The translations under genes were made by a program, and so were the position numbers. A stretch of 64,000 nt of DNA from Artocarpus heterophyllus (Eukaryota; Streptophyta; Magnoliopsida; Rosales; Moraceae). Below the pieces are notes generated by a model. That model made no database searches. It saw only the letters and a program-made list of their open reading frames with translations, and was not told the origin of the DNA. The stretch lies in assembly GCA_025403435.1 (NCBI GenBank), contig CM046343.1, forward strand, positions 24,521,126 to 24,585,125, written 5' to 3'. Position 1 is the first letter of the stretch. Each line of letters opens with the position of its first letter. This document shows, in pieces, positions 11,885 through 25,504 of the stretch.

Positions 11885-12142
11885 CTTATATGGGCTTTCT
11901 TCGGTTTGTTACTTGGCTCTGTATGAGATAATATTTGAATCTTTAAAGTCTTATTCTTGAAGGTTGGACCTTTCATTGCTTTCATGGTCTGAGTGTTGGA
12001 AAATCAAGCCCTAACACAAAAGTTTGAAATGATAGAGTATAAGGCTTTGATGTATTATAATATAAAACAAAAATATGTTATGATGTAAAACCTTCGACTA
12101 TTATAATGTTTAGGTTTTAACTTAATTCTCAAGTACTCTCAA

Positions 12143-12190
<48 letters not shown>

Positions 12191-13520
12191 CATTTAAGGA
12201 ACAAAGCTTGCTTTTTGTTCAATTTTTTCGCCATCATCTTTGATTCTTTGGGAGACATGGAAGTCAAGAAGAAGCCTCCTCCAATAATCAAATGGAAACG
12301 CCTGTATGAAGGAAGAAACGCAAAAGGATTCCGAATAAGCAATATTTTTTTAAGCGTTGAATATGCAATATTTAAGTGTTTTTAACTTAAGTGGGATGTT
12401 TTTTTTTTATTATTTTTGAAATAATTGCACATAATGATCAATGTGCCCTTTTTACTTGGATAGTAAAATAATAACCGAATTTAAGAAAAAAGATTCATAA
12501 AAATGAAAATTAAATTTATGTTATTTTATAGAGCTATGTGCAAACATCACAATTTATGAACTTTTTTTCTTATGTAACAAAAGGATTCAAATTTTCTTTA
12601 CATCTTTAATGTATAACCAATTGTATTACTGACACATTATTTAAAAAATTTGAAAAAAAGTTTGTTAAAAAAGTTATTCAAATTTATATAAATGATTAAA
12701 TCTTCTTTTAGCCTAATAAATATGAATATACAAATTATCTAATAAAAAAGATTTTCCTATTTGAATTTTTTCTACTAATAAAATAATCAAACTTAATTCA
12801 AAAAAATTACATTATATATTAGATTAAAGCTTATACTTTTATAAATAGTTACATTTGTCTGATTTGTTTTTGTTTTAAAAGTTTTTAAAAATATTTTTGT
12901 TCGTTTATTTTAAAAATATTTTCATATATTTTTTAAGTTAAAAATTTTATTTTTTAAAACAAAATATTTTTACTTATAAGTACTATCAAACGGCGTCATT
13001 GCAACCTTAGGAAGATGAAAAGCATTTTTCTTCTTTTTATGATTTCTTGTTGGGCTCGCTTTTTCCTTCTTTGTCCTTAGATATATCGACAATTTCAAGT
13101 TCCCATCCCACTCCAGAAGAAAAAGAAAAAGTTAAAAACACACTTGTAGCACACACAGGAAGCTTCATATCAGTGGGCCCCAGCTATTTTAGTTGTTAGC
13201 GGCTAGACGTTACGCCAGGGCCCACTTGACCTATTAAATGATAGAAACACCCTCACAACCATGGACTTTCTCCCCAAACGAATAAATAATAATAATAATA
13301 AATTAAATGCTCGAAAAACGGACCTCCTCACTGAATGACCTACGCTCGCTAGCCAATCAGCTTCAAGACTCCACGTGCGCAGCAAGTCCAATCCCCAAAT
13401 CCAACCAATCAAGACCAAGCAGTGACACAGTAAAAAGACTGTCAGGTGACAATATCTTGGCCCCCTAATCATCCGTGTGGCGGTGGGTGACCTTGCTTTT
13501 TGCCCAAGAAAATAATTTAA
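11885..13520. other. Intergenic DNA and distal RCD1 upstream region
   Basis: Apart from the TA repeat, 11.9-13.0 kb is AT-rich with no gene seen. From about 13140 to 13490 GC content rises and contains CCACGTGCG (13372-13380), a G-box-type CACGTG core. This may belong to the RCD1 promoter, but no TATA box or start site could be fixed. Confidence 0.35.
12147..12186. repeat. (TA)n microsatellite, 40 bp
   Basis: Uninterrupted TA dinucleotides. Confidence 0.98.
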
Positions 13521-13559
13521 TTAAAAATTAAAAAAGGAAAACCAAAAAAATAATAGTTT

Positions 13560-16500
13560 AAAGCCCTTTGCAAGCAAGTTTTAGTTCTATCATCAGACCG
13601 CCGACTTAGGGTCTTCAGTCACGCTGCGTTTTAACGGCGTTGATCTTCCGATGTTTCGCCTCGGTTTCCGTGCGCGGTTAGGGTTTTGATAATCTCCCCT
13701 AAACCCACCCCGAAGCCCTCCTTTTCTTTCTCACGGAAATCATCACGTATCCTCCAGGTTATTTTTCCATCAATTAACTGGTAAAATCTCTCCGATTTTC
13801 CCCTTTGATTTCCCCTACTTTTTCTCCGGATCGATTTCCTCTTCTTCTTTTTTTTTTTTGGTTTAATTGTTTTTTGGTGTAATTCGATTAGATCGAAGCG
13901 GGTTCGGATCCAGTAAGGGGTTTTGTTCATTTCGATTTTGTTTGGGTGAATTTACCGTTGACTTTTGGTTCGGTTTCGTGTCCGAGTGAACAATCTGTTT
14001 GGATTTTGGCTTAATTTCGTTGGTGAATTTGAGATTCATGGTTTCAATTTGTCGATTTTACAGAGAAAATAACAAGTTTTTGAATTTATGATTATTTTCT
14101 GCTTTTTTTGTTTGCGAATCCGAAGATCGATTTTTTTTTCCCTGAATTGTGGAAACGATTAATTAGGATTTTTTTTCTGATGTTTATCCTCTGATGCAGT
14201 GCGATAACTTTGAACTTTTCGTTTTACTTCTGTAATTTTTGAGAAAAAAAAGTGTTTTTTTATTGAAAATTATTGGAAAAAGTTCTGAACTTATAAATCT
14301 GAAGAATTCTATCGAGTTCTATAATTGTAAGATCTTGAAATTTGTTTTTGTTTTTTAATTCTTTTTTTTATGGTTTTTTTTTTATATATGTATGTGCTGT
14401 TGTAGGGATGGCTGATTCAGGGTGTAAAGTAAATAAGGAATTGGCTTATCTATTGTGAATTCTATCTTATCAATGGTTGGCTCAATGTTAATATACATGA
14501 GGAACATGTACAGAATGAGCAGTAACAAATACCCTAGGTAGGTCTTATCTCTCTATCATACTGCCGTCTCTTTTTTTTTTTAACAAAGATGTAATTTTGG
14601 GTGTTTGATATTTTTAAGGAAGAGGTCTTTTGCATACGTTGACTATTCTTGTCATAACTAAGGCAATGATAATGCTTTCTGGAAATTTCTAGAAACGTTT
14701 TGTTGGAGTAAAACAACTTTATAGTAACCTTTTAGTTTTGAGTGTTGCGTACGTGATACAAAAAACTGTTGAAAACTGTTGAAAACTGTTCTTGATTTCA
14801 AAGCATCTTTAAAAAAAAAAATACAAGCAATCATATTTTTAAGGAAAAAAGCTTTTTTTTTTTGTTTCTCTCGTTATTATTATTATTATTATTATTTGTA
14901 TTGTATTTTTGTGTGGAAAGAAGCGGGTTAAGTAGACACTCACATAATACAGTTGGTTATTTTAAATGATTATTGAGATTGGCGTATTCATTATCTTGAT
15001 CTTCCGGTGCATCTTCGAAGACCAAAGTTGATCTTACAGTGTTTGTGTATTAGTCTGGACATGAGGCTTATATAATCTGATAAACTTTTTTTTTTTCCTT
15101 TTTTGTTTTTGCTTGGATGGTGCAATTTAATTTAATTTATTTATTTATTTATTTTTGTAATAAAGGTTTCCTCAAACAAAATAGGATCTTAGGATTATAC
15201 TACGGTTTTTCAGCAAGACCGGTCCTAAACACCTAACATGTAAAAGGTCGAAGTGTAATGGGACATTTTTATATCTTACAATAACTTTGGGAAGAAGCAG
15301 CGACAAGAAATGCGTTTATCTTAGACAAGTTATTTCACAATTCTAAATTCATGGTTACATGGAATGAACGCCATGTTATACCTCACCTTCTGTGTGTTAT
15401 GTGCGTAGGACTGGTCCTTCCTAAAATGGGTGAAAAACTGTGGAGACACCCCCTATGATTTCAATAAATTTGTAAACAAGTGTGAACCGGGAACTGACAG
15501 GTTTATGGATTATTTCTGTTACCTTTGTAAAGGGACTAAAGAGAGTGTTACCTAATGGCTTAGGGATCAACCATCTGAATTTTATGAAGCCAGTAACGAA
15601 TCAATGGGTTTTTGAACCCGAGCTTCTGGGAAAAAGCAGAATAATAGAATATTTGATTAATTGATTTAGCATAATAGTTTTATCTGATAGAAATATTTTT
15701 AAGAAGCAATTACCCTCTTACTTCACAAGATCCTCTCTGTACTGGCAGAGGCATTAATGTTGACTAAAATCTAGAAAAGTGTCCACAGATCCGGTCTGTG
15801 GTATTTATGTCAATCTTGATTGGAAAAATCTGGAGTTGCATTGTCACTTCTCAGTAGGATTTGGGTGGGGGAAAAGTTGTTCTTACCTTGTATTTTCTGC
15901 TGTGCATTTTGAGCCATTCTTTTTCCTAGCTTTATTATTCTTATTGTGTATTAAAGGTTTTATGATGCCGTTAACATACTTATTTCTGTGGAAGTTGATA
16001 GGTATTTTCGAGTTCCCAAAGTATTGTTAGATGCATATAGGTAAATGATGCCATTAACATACTCGTTTCGGTGGAAGTTGAATATATGGTTGAAGCCATT
16101 AGTTCTTTTGAATCATCAAAAGTGCCTTCTTAGGACCAGCATGCTTCACATGCTTGGGTACGAGGATGGGACAGTGGTGAGTGTGACCCCTCATGATGTG
16201 AATTTCACACTTGCATAGGAATAGAGACTGTACTTGAAAGTTCTATGTATCAAATATAGTTGTGACGTAGTGGAGTGCTTTTAAATAAATAAACATAGAT
16301 TCGGCAGTTCTTAGGAAGAATCATCAAATTACTGAACGAGAAGAAAAAAAAAATTTATGACAAGCCATCTTATCATATGTTATCTTTTAGCATTTGTTGC
16401 ATGTTACATTCACTCAAATCATTAATGATCTCTAGTTATGGTTAATTGTGTACCCTCTTGGCCTTTTTTCTTTTCCTTTTTATGAAGCATACAGGGAAAG

Positions 16501-17156
16501 AAGTGATTTATGTTAGGTGTTGGAAACAAGATGATAGTGTTTATTACTTTTGGTAGATTTACTTAGCACTGGTGCAAATATCCTGCACTAAGTAATTTTG
16601 ATTCTCAATGAGCGTTCCCTTTGTGGTCTTGTCTAATTATCATGATTCATGTTTGTATAATGTTGCTTTATGGTGTGAAGTTATGATTACATGATTCTTA
16701 TAGAAAATTAATCTTTGACCTGTAGTCAGTGTTATCTAGTATGCTATGATGCCCTAATCAATATTCCATCACTCCTTTCGATTCATTTTTTTTTTCTCTC
16801 AGCAATTAATTAAAAGCTTAGGTTTTTGGCTATTTCCTCAATCTCTTTCCTATGTTGTTGATTTTCTCTTAATTAGTGAGGGGAAGTTGTGTTAAAAATT
16901 AGCCTACCAGTTTAACTGTTTAAGTGGATTTATTAAATGTCTTTCAGCTTTTCTACTCTCAGTGCTTGAATAAAGACATATTCATATGTTCTTCACTTGT
17001 TCAATATGCTGACCAGATTCCCTCTTTACAGGGTTGGCCTAATGTCTTCTATTGTTCAGTTTCTTTACGACTGATCAGGCGTAGCATTCTATCGTAGTTT
17101 TATACATAGAGTTTTGGATTTTAACTTGTGGATAGATATTAGTCCCGAAGATTGTA
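13560..17156 (+). promoter_or_regulatory. RCD1 proximal promoter and intron-containing 5' leader
   Basis: About 3.6 kb separates GC-rich, gene-start-like sequence (13570-13760) from the RCD1 start codon, with no coding frame between. A likely leader exon ends at CCTCCAG|GTTATT (13757/13758). A possible second leader exon lies between GTTGTAG| and CCCTAG|GTAGGT (14406-14537). The last leader segment would begin just before 17150, after a pyrimidine-poor acceptor (GATAG or ATATTAG). Long leader introns are common in RCD1-type genes and often raise expression. The exact leader exons are inferred and need transcript data. Confidence 0.45.
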
Positions 17157-20100
17157 ATGGAAGGAAGTATCGAAAAGGTGTTGGATAGCAGCCAAAGAGA
17201 ATTACGGACCTTGAAAAGAAAGCGGGCAACCCGATGTGCTGCATATTTTACTGGAGCTACCCGCACGGAATTTCTTCAGTTTTCAGCCTTGAATAGGGTT
17301 GGGAAGCAAAGGAAATTGAAGGAATTCAGCAGCAAACGCACAACTAGTGGGTCTCATTTTGGAAGATCCTTGCTGAAGTGGTACTTGAACTTTATGAAAA
17401 GTGGTGTGCCAAATCGGCTAATGTTTTATAATAGTGGCGAATGGACTGATTTCCCTGGGAATATTGTGGAAATGGTTAAAAAAGATGTTTTGGTCAAAAA
17501 GACAACTAGTGAGATTGAATTAAATGGTCGGCTGTATGTACTTGATTTCTTGCATATGTTCAAAATGGACTTGAAAACAGGCTTACAGCAGCCCATTGCG
17601 TGGATTGATGAAGCAGGAAGGTGCTTCTTTCCTGAAACTTTTTCTGTTGACAATCCTGATGATGATGATGAACCATATTTAGACCGTGCCACCAAAAATG
17701 GCAAAAGTCAGGAACCTGTTTTTGCTGAGTCCTGTGGGTCTCGTGACATCAAATTGCAGCTGGAAATCGAAATAAATGGAGTTGGTGAATCTATGTTTAA
17801 GGAATGTATTGGGGAGTCAAACGCTCTGATCAAGAAAATTCATATTGAGCAAGAACCTTGCAGTAATACATATATTGTAGATGCAGAGGATAGTTGCAAT
17901 AGAGAACCTGCCGTTGAAGTTGATGAAACTGTCAAGGTTAACGAAGAGATGGAAGCCAAATCCTCATCAGTAAATGGATCTGCAAATGGGAAATTGGATT
18001 GTGATACAGTGCGGAAGATGTTTCTTGAGGGAATGGGTGCCTTTCATGGTACAGAAATCATTGATATATACCCTTGCTTAGACACTTCATTGCAATCACG
18101 ACGTGAGCTTTTTGAGAAGCAGGCTGAAATTACTAAGAAGTCTCGTGGCGATGCCAATGTTCAGTATGCATGGCTGGCTTCTTCAAAAGAAGCACTATCT
18201 ACATTAATGGTGCACGGGCTTGGTTATTGTGGACCGTCCACTATTAAGTCAACATATGGCATTGGTGTCCACATGACTGCTGCTGGCTTCTTATCTATTA
18301 GGTTTGGAGATTTTTCTTTTCCTGCCTTTTTTTTTTTTTTCCTTTCTCCTTTTTCCTTTTTCCCTTTTCCCCCCTGCTTTCTTAGTCCACCCCAAATAAA
18401 TTTTGGTACCATGTGTGTGAATTAGTTCTTTGCTGGGGCAAGAGTTATCTCTACCTTCTGATAACATTGCTAGCATTTAAGTGATTGTATTCTTGGTTGC
18501 CCTCTAGCCGCACAGCTTTCTTGGTTGAAAATACATAAACGACCGGCAAGTATTACTTTTTGGCTTTGTAGTCACTTAAGGCATCGAGAATAGCACTATG
18601 TTGTACTTAATTTTTTATCTTGCCTTTCTCATTATTTCTCTACATAGGTTTTTAGATCCTATTGCTCCTACTGCAAGGCCTTATATCCAATAGTTGCAAG
18701 TTTGGGTGTGTGTTGTGGTATCGGTCGTTATTCGATTTTAAGCTGGTGGACTTTTACTTGCTTTTTATGCCATTCATCAGGAGACATCATGGGATCAATT
18801 TTTAGGGTTTAGTGATTCCTATATGTGCATTATGTATTTATTTATTTCTGTATTTTCTACATCTTCATTTTGTTGCTTTTAACATGGTTTAAGAGAGGGA
18901 AACTAAACCTTCTGTTTGTTCCCAGTGCAAGGTTAAGTGATGGTGACGAAAATGATGTACGGTACATGGTACTTTGTAGTGTAATAATGGGACGCGTGGA
19001 AGTTATTCCTTTGGGAAGTAAACAATGTTATCCCAGTTCGAATGATTTTGACAGTGGAACAGACAATTTGGAGAACCCAAGCCATTATATTATCTGGAAT
19101 ATGAACATGAACACCCACATTTATCCGGAATTCGTCGTTAGTTTCAAGGTTCCAGGTATTCATTCCTCTTTTTAAGTATTCTGTTTGTATCTTTGATTTT
19201 CACGAGCATTTGATTAGAACTTGTATGACTTTTTAGGCTTTAGCAATGGGCTAGGTGAAATTGTCTGATTATCTTCTGATTATTTTTCTAGTTGATTAAA
19301 AATTTTAGCCGTTTACTCTTCAGTTATGGCAATCTGGGTTGTCCTTTGATCATTTGCATCTCCTCATGGTTGGGATTTGTGCCAAGATATGAGTCGTTCT
19401 TTCAAAGAGATTCAATAAGATAGTCTGCTGTGGTTATTGCATATGTATAAATGAGCATATATGTGTGCATGTGTTTCATTAACTTATGAATCCTTAAACT
19501 TGATGTTATTCCTTCAGGGTCTTCAGTTGGAAGTGAACTTAAGCATGATGTTTCGGGGGTTACATCATCATCTTCACAGCCTCTGGATCAGGTACAAACA
19601 GAGCCTTCTGCAATCGATGCATTTCACATTGATAAAAGAATATGATTCGTGTTTCAATGATGAATGTACTGTTGGGAACTAACGACTGATGTGGCCCTTT
19701 TGATTTCATATTTTCATGTAAGATATTCTGAAATGGATTACCTGCAATTTCATCCATTTGGGAGGCAATAAGCCTACATGCAATCCATTTGGGCGATGAC
19801 AATGCTGCAGGTTCCTGAATGTGGGCCATCATAATCATTATTTCCAATTGCTGCATTATTTGAATGAACCTTCTTAATAACTTGAGTTCAGAAGGCCTTT
19901 CTAACCTTGTATTCAAATGCAAATACTAGTTTAATTGTTTGGGATCTGATGAAGACAGTCTGTTTCATTTACAGAACAAAGCATTAATGTTGGTTGTCTA
20001 TTTTTGCTGATAATTTATCATTGTTCATGTTGATTCATTTTTCAGTCCATCAAAGTATTGAAGGTTAATCTATATTGGGTTGAAAGGTGTAGCCATTGTT

Positions 20101-22222
20101 GGTTGTAGCGGATGATAAATGCACGTGACATTTTCCTGTGTCTTGTACCCTCAATTAATTGCTATTTTGACCTAGCCAAAAAATAGTTAACGCTATTTAA
20201 GAAGTTGGTCTTCTTACAAGAGCGGCTGGCTAGTGTTGGTGCATGGAGTAGCATGGTTGTTAGAACTTCTAGCTGAAATTTATTGTTGTACATTGAATTT
20301 TTAGTTATTTTTTTGGTGATTTTGTGGTAAAACCATAAATTTGTCTCTGTTTTTATTGGGAGTATACTAGATGCTTGTTCACAGAGTATCAGTTTGTATA
20401 CCTTCTATATTGTGTGATTTCATCACATCATTAGTGTTGTTAAAAAATTGTGTCATCTCTCTCAGGGGACCAATAAGAAGCCAATTTCCGATTCTATGAA
20501 GCCTCAGGGAAGCGAGTGTCAACTGATTTCAGATTCTGGGAGGTCTCTTGGAAATGCTGCTAGTTTTGGTTCAAGCACTTCAAGAATTCCCAGATCTCCT
20601 TGGATGCCTTTCCCTATGTTGTTCGCTGCTATCTCAAGTGAAGTTCCTCCGAAAGATATGGAACTGGTTAACAAACATTATGAACTATTTAGGGTATGCC
20701 CAATAACCAATTGTGGTGTTTATACTTGTATACCTTATGTTTTGAGGAGTTGGGAAATATGCCATTGTATATTTGGTATTTACTGAAACTTCCTTCTCAT
20801 TTTAAACTTCTTAACCTAATAGGGCAATAGACCAATGTTTTCTCTGTATATTTGTTCAAATAATGTATTCAAGTTCATTTTTTTATAACTTTACCTACCG
20901 TTTCAACTATTTTCCTATTCTGCGATCTCATTTTACGATTTCTTATCAGGCAAAGAAGATAACTCGTGATGAGTTTGTTAAAAAGTTGAGATTAATAGTT
21001 GGAGATTCTTTGTTGAGGTCTACAATAACACAGCTTCAGTGCAAGGTATCATTTGTTTGTGTTTTTTACCCCCGTCTTTTGTTTCTCTCTTCCTTCTCCT
21101 TTTTTCTGCAAAATTCCTTTGCTAGTTGGAGGGCCACTCTCACAACTTCATTAAACAATTTGGACTAGGCATCCGAGGTTGAATTGAGGATATTTATTTG
21201 AAGTTCTGTTTTCATCTTTTGTTTGTTGAGATCATAACATGCAATCGTATCAAGTTTATGTAGTGCAATATGAATTCTTTTCTTGTCAGATTATGTGAAT
21301 AGATAATGATGTATTTTTGTTAACTCGTCTAGCAACTACCAATGATAGTTTGCTGATATTATGTGTAGACCTTTTTACAGTTACAATATTATTTTCGGGT
21401 GATCATAAAATATTACTCCATGACTCGTGTCTTTGTTTTCTTGTTGAACTTTAAAATGTGGGCTTATTGGCGAAGAGGGAAAGCAGTCGTGTGGTTTAGG
21501 CGCCTCAAAATTTGCCTACGCTGTATCAAACATCATTGAAATAAAATACTTTGATCGTTTCCTTTCGTAAGGAATGGCACCTACAAGTGGTTATGGGTTT
21601 GGGTTCCCCCACTCAGAAATAGCTTTGGCTGGGAAAAATACATGTTAGTTTAAGAGGACCTTTGTTTTGGTCATTTCCTAAGACTTTGATTTGAACTGAG
21701 CAAACGAAAACACGTAGAATTCATGATGACTTTCAAAAAAGAAAAAAAAATAATTGGACATTTCCAAAAACATATATGTGTGTGTGTTTGTGTGTGTACT
21801 GGTCTATGGCTGGGTGGTTGTCTTGCTAGGCTTGAGATAGAGTTGACATGTCATCTTTTGGAGTCGCCATGCTAACTCCTATCCCTTCGATGTAGTGGAC
21901 TTGGTAGCAGCCGGATTACCTGATGCCCTTGCTTTCTTACTTTCCGCTTTCCTTGATAGGTCCAATAGGCTGAGAGGGGGTGAATAAAGGTCTGCGCCGA
22001 TTCGTTGATCTTTTGAATGGGCATGCTGTATTTTCGCTGTGTCAGATTCATGTTACCCTTTTTCAGTGTCGTAGCCTTTTTGGGCTCATTTATCAAAGGC
22101 CCAGGGATTTTTGGGTGGTCAACATATCAATTACATTTTGTTGCTGTTTACAGGTACCATCGAAATCCAAGAATGATGCAGAGGCTTCGAAGACAAATGT
22201 TGAAGGTTCTGGATGCCGTTAG
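17157..22222 (+). CDS. RCD1: RCD1/SRO1-type protein (WWE, PARP-like and RST domains)
   Basis: Nuclear hub protein of stress and hormone signalling. In the family the RST domain binds many transcription factors and the PARP-like domain lacks ADP-ribosyl transfer activity. Coding exons: 17157-18301, 18926-19155, 19518-19591, 20466-20693, 20950-21045, 22154-22222. All introns are GT-AG, the total is 1842 nt (613 aa), close to Arabidopsis RCD1 length. Visible landmarks: basic nuclear-localisation-like stretch TLKRKRATR (18-26); WWE domain about 70-160 ([16 protein letters not shown], ending in GRCFFPE); acidic linker [13 protein letters not shown]-like fold about 285-458 ([30 protein letters not shown]); RST domain about 524-592 ([20 protein letters not shown] to STITQLQ). 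The usual PARP Tyr is His372 and the catalytic Glu is replaced in the WNMNMN segment, as expected for an inactive member. The ATG at 17157 is the first in frame. The short third exon (25 codons) lies in the variable linker. Unspliced reading of exon 1 into the intron would add a false tail. Confidence 0.94.
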
Positions 22223-23200
22223 TTGTTAGACGAGTGTACTGGTATGCTTCCTGTTCCAGCTTTCGCTTGCTAGAAATGCGTCGACATGATCTTGTGGATG
22301 TTATGGTATGTGTCTGCTTGATTTGCTTTTTAGGATTTATAGGCAATAAGAAACCAAGTAGTTTTTCCTTGCTAGTTTTGGTATGTTACTTTGTTTATTT
22401 AAGCTTTTTAAACTGCAATATGGTTAGCACTGGAACTTCTTTGTACGACCCTATTTACATTATTAGTCCTGGTAATTTTTTATTGCTATTCCTCTGTTGG
22501 CCATTCTGATTCGTGTAATAGCCATTTGGCTATGCCTCTCTCCCTCTCTCTCGGAGTTGTGTTGCTGTAAAGCATCTCTTAGAAGCACAATACTAGAGGA
22601 TGTTTATTTTAGTCCTCTTTGTTTGGTTTCTCTTAGGAAACATTCTCAGAATGTATATTCTGATCAATACCCTAGCCAATTCAAAATTTGTGAGAAAACT
22701 CTTATTACTTTGTTATAACAAAAAATTTGCTCTAGAATTGTGTATTAGATAAAAGATCTTATAAGCTTTTCGGTTAAAGAATGGAAAAATTGGTTGATGT
22801 ATATTGAACAAGTTTTCTTTTGGGGGACAAGGTCCAAAATGACGGCTGCTTTAGTACAAGATTACAGATTTGCAATTTATTTTCCAACTCCCATATCAGA
22901 GTACCTTCACCGTCTTGAAAACTCCTGGCCTTAATTTTGAGGTTTTAATTTTTATTTTGTATGTCATTTATCTGGAGATTTGTACGTAGCAAACAAATTT
23001 AAGTCTCATATCATGCCACAGGCCCCAATCTTGATGGTGATAAAATTTGTTAATTTTAAGAATTCACTAAGAATTTAGCTGTAACTTGTTGATTTTATTT
23101 GTAACTGCCAACTTTATCATTGAGAGCCCATGTATGTATGAGCACAATCCAACAAAATTTTAATTGATGTTCCTTTGTGAAAACGTAAGCAATCCGACCC
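22223..23200 (+). other. RCD1 3' flank
   Basis: Sequence after the TAG at 22220-22222, presumably the 3' UTR and then intergenic DNA. An AATAAG word lies near 22345, but no polyadenylation site can be fixed with confidence. No further gene was seen. Confidence 0.4.
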
Positions 23201-25500
23201 TACACCACTTCAAAACCTAGCCTTTTTTTTTATGTGAATTTTAACTTCAAACTAAAATTAACTTCTAGAAATTGAAAATATTTCAATTCGTAAAACTGGT
23301 TTGCGATGTCTATTTAATAAAATGGTACCTAACCAAGCCAGTCAAATCTTACCCCTACAAAAAAGGGAAAAAAAAAAAAAGCCAAGCCATTCAAATTTAA
23401 ATCAGCCCCGGGCCGGTGAACTTTTTTTCAAATATAACAGAAAGAAGCAACGCATTAAAATATATATAATATGTAGTTATTCAGGCCCGAAAGAAACAAT
23501 CCTGAAATTGAATGAGAGGGTAGTTGAAGGAAGATAGCTTGTAGGGGGCTGGCTAGCGACTTGTAAACCACGGCTATTGAGGGGGTGGGGAGAAATTTCT
23601 AGGAGTTTGAATTTACTCTTTTGCACGATTGTAGCAACAAGGGTCCTGATTGTTCCAGCCCCTTTTGCTGGAAAATTATTCCATCCCTGATACACTCTTG
23701 CGTCTTTTCCATCTTTCTTTCCTTCCCTGTTTCTGGCTTTAAATTTAATTTTTATTTAATTTTTCACTCTCTCTCACTCAGAAGGAATTATTAAAAAAAA
23801 GAGTGAAAACAAATTGATTGTCGTTTTCCAAGTCAATGGTGGTCCCATGTGGAAATATTGTCATCTCATGCGTGGCCGTAAGTAATTGGCACTCTCCTCA
23901 TTGTCTGTCTCTGCGCTCAGCGTCAGCCTCTAAGCCCACACAGATAAAAATGCATACATATGCGTGTGTGTACATATATATATAAATATATATATCTCTA
24001 TTTCAGCATACGTCACATCTCGCATTTAAAGCAGGGAAATTACGAATGAATGATTCATTTCAGACTTTGTCATAACAAATAAGATATATCTGTGAGTCCT
24101 GTCAGACACCCCAAGAGAAGGTTTCTGATTAACTTTCTAAATGGCCCCCCATCTCTTTAGGAATATTGCAATGTCACGCGACTGTGTTGTCCTTTTCATT
24201 CACATCCTTGAGTGGTTTGCCTCGTCAGAAGTTTGAAATTTGCAAATGCTTTCCTTGCTTTAGAAGACCAACATGTTTTGTGCACTGTTTATGGTCAAAA
24301 AAATCCCTGATAATGTATGAATTTTCGAGTTGTAGATGGTTTGCCACGTTTTTACAGTTGAAATTTCTCTAATTGCAGTTATGAGCTTTGATTGGAGTGT
24401 TGCAGGGTACAACTGCTTGGAATGTACGCAAACTCTTCTCAAAAATATCTTCAATTGGGGTGAGCAAACAATCCAATCCAAATATTTTTAAAGCAAGAAA
24501 ATGCTATATATGCATATTAGTTGGGGGTGCGTAAGCAATCCTATCCAGATGATTGTTTAACAATAAAATACTATGCATCTGCAATTTCTATCACCCTTTC
24601 AATACATAAAATTTGACAATTAAAATGGAAGTTTTTTTTTTTTTTTCAATTGAATGGATTGGCTTGTAAGCCATTCCAATTAAACTATGACTCTATCAGA
24701 GTTGAGGAATTATCTTTTTCTAAAATAAATAGGTGGAATGTTTCTTTCCATTTCAACCCGACTAATATTTCAAATTTTTTGCCACCTCATTTCACAAGCA
24801 ACATAATGTCCCCAATCCTCTGATCTTAAATCGATTTATTTATTCTTTTTAATTTTAGTTTTTTTTTTAATGAATGGACGTGTTAGACAATTTTTGAATT
24901 GTTTTATTAGGTTACTTATAAAAAAAAAATTAATGAAAGGTGGTGTATTTTACAATTATTTTTTTAAATGTATAATCGTCCATCAAATAATCATTTAGAT
25001 GTGAGTATTCTGGTAAAATTAATATTAATTTCATCTCATTACGTATTTAATCAAACAAAGTAGTTTATGTTCTATAATATCGTTAATCCAAAGTTACTTT
25101 CTCTTTTCATTTTATTCTTGTTACTATAACAATTCTTTTAACATTTCAATAATATAGCCAAACTCAACCTTAAGGTTTTATCTGAGTAAATATAAATAGT
25201 ATACAATACGTGTCTTTTGCATTCGCATAAAGCCGGCTCTTGAACGCCAAACCAAGCAGGCGTAAATATTATTTAGAATTAGTATATCATCTCGTTTAAA
25301 CTTTATCATACTTCAAGAAGCTTTGGTAACTATACAACCAAGGAAAAAGAATGCCCTTGAACTTCTCCATTAAACATGATGGGTAAACTAAATTATCCCC
25401 AGTATGTTAAATTGTGGGGCCTAATTTTTACGCTGATTATTATTACCTTACGCGGTGTAGTCACCTCCAATTATGAATCAAAGAGTGGTCACCTTTGATA
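23200..25500. other. Intergenic DNA with low-copy-looking segments and a hAT-like remnant
   Basis: 23400-24420 is less AT-rich and looks like unique sequence (for example the CCAGCCCC/GGGGCTGG words at 23547 and 23657), but no splice-supported gene could be built. At 24453-24580 two diverged direct copies of about 65 bp start GGGGTGAGCAAACAATCC and GGGGGTGCGTAAGCAATCC, a hAT-terminus-like motif. The rest is AT-rich. Confidence 0.35.
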
Positions 25501-25504
25501 ACAT

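Noticed and set aside
17426..17704. 92-codon - strand frame
   Set aside because: Antisense shadow of the RCD1 first coding exon, with no independent support.
18302..18425. C-terminal tail [10 protein letters not shown]... of the long RCD1 frame
   Set aside because: Intron read-through. The AG|GTTTGG donor joins to an exon restoring the family sequence [12 protein letters not shown].
19560..19922. 120-codon - strand frame
   Set aside because: Overlaps an RCD1 exon and intron antisense; no domain or splice structure.
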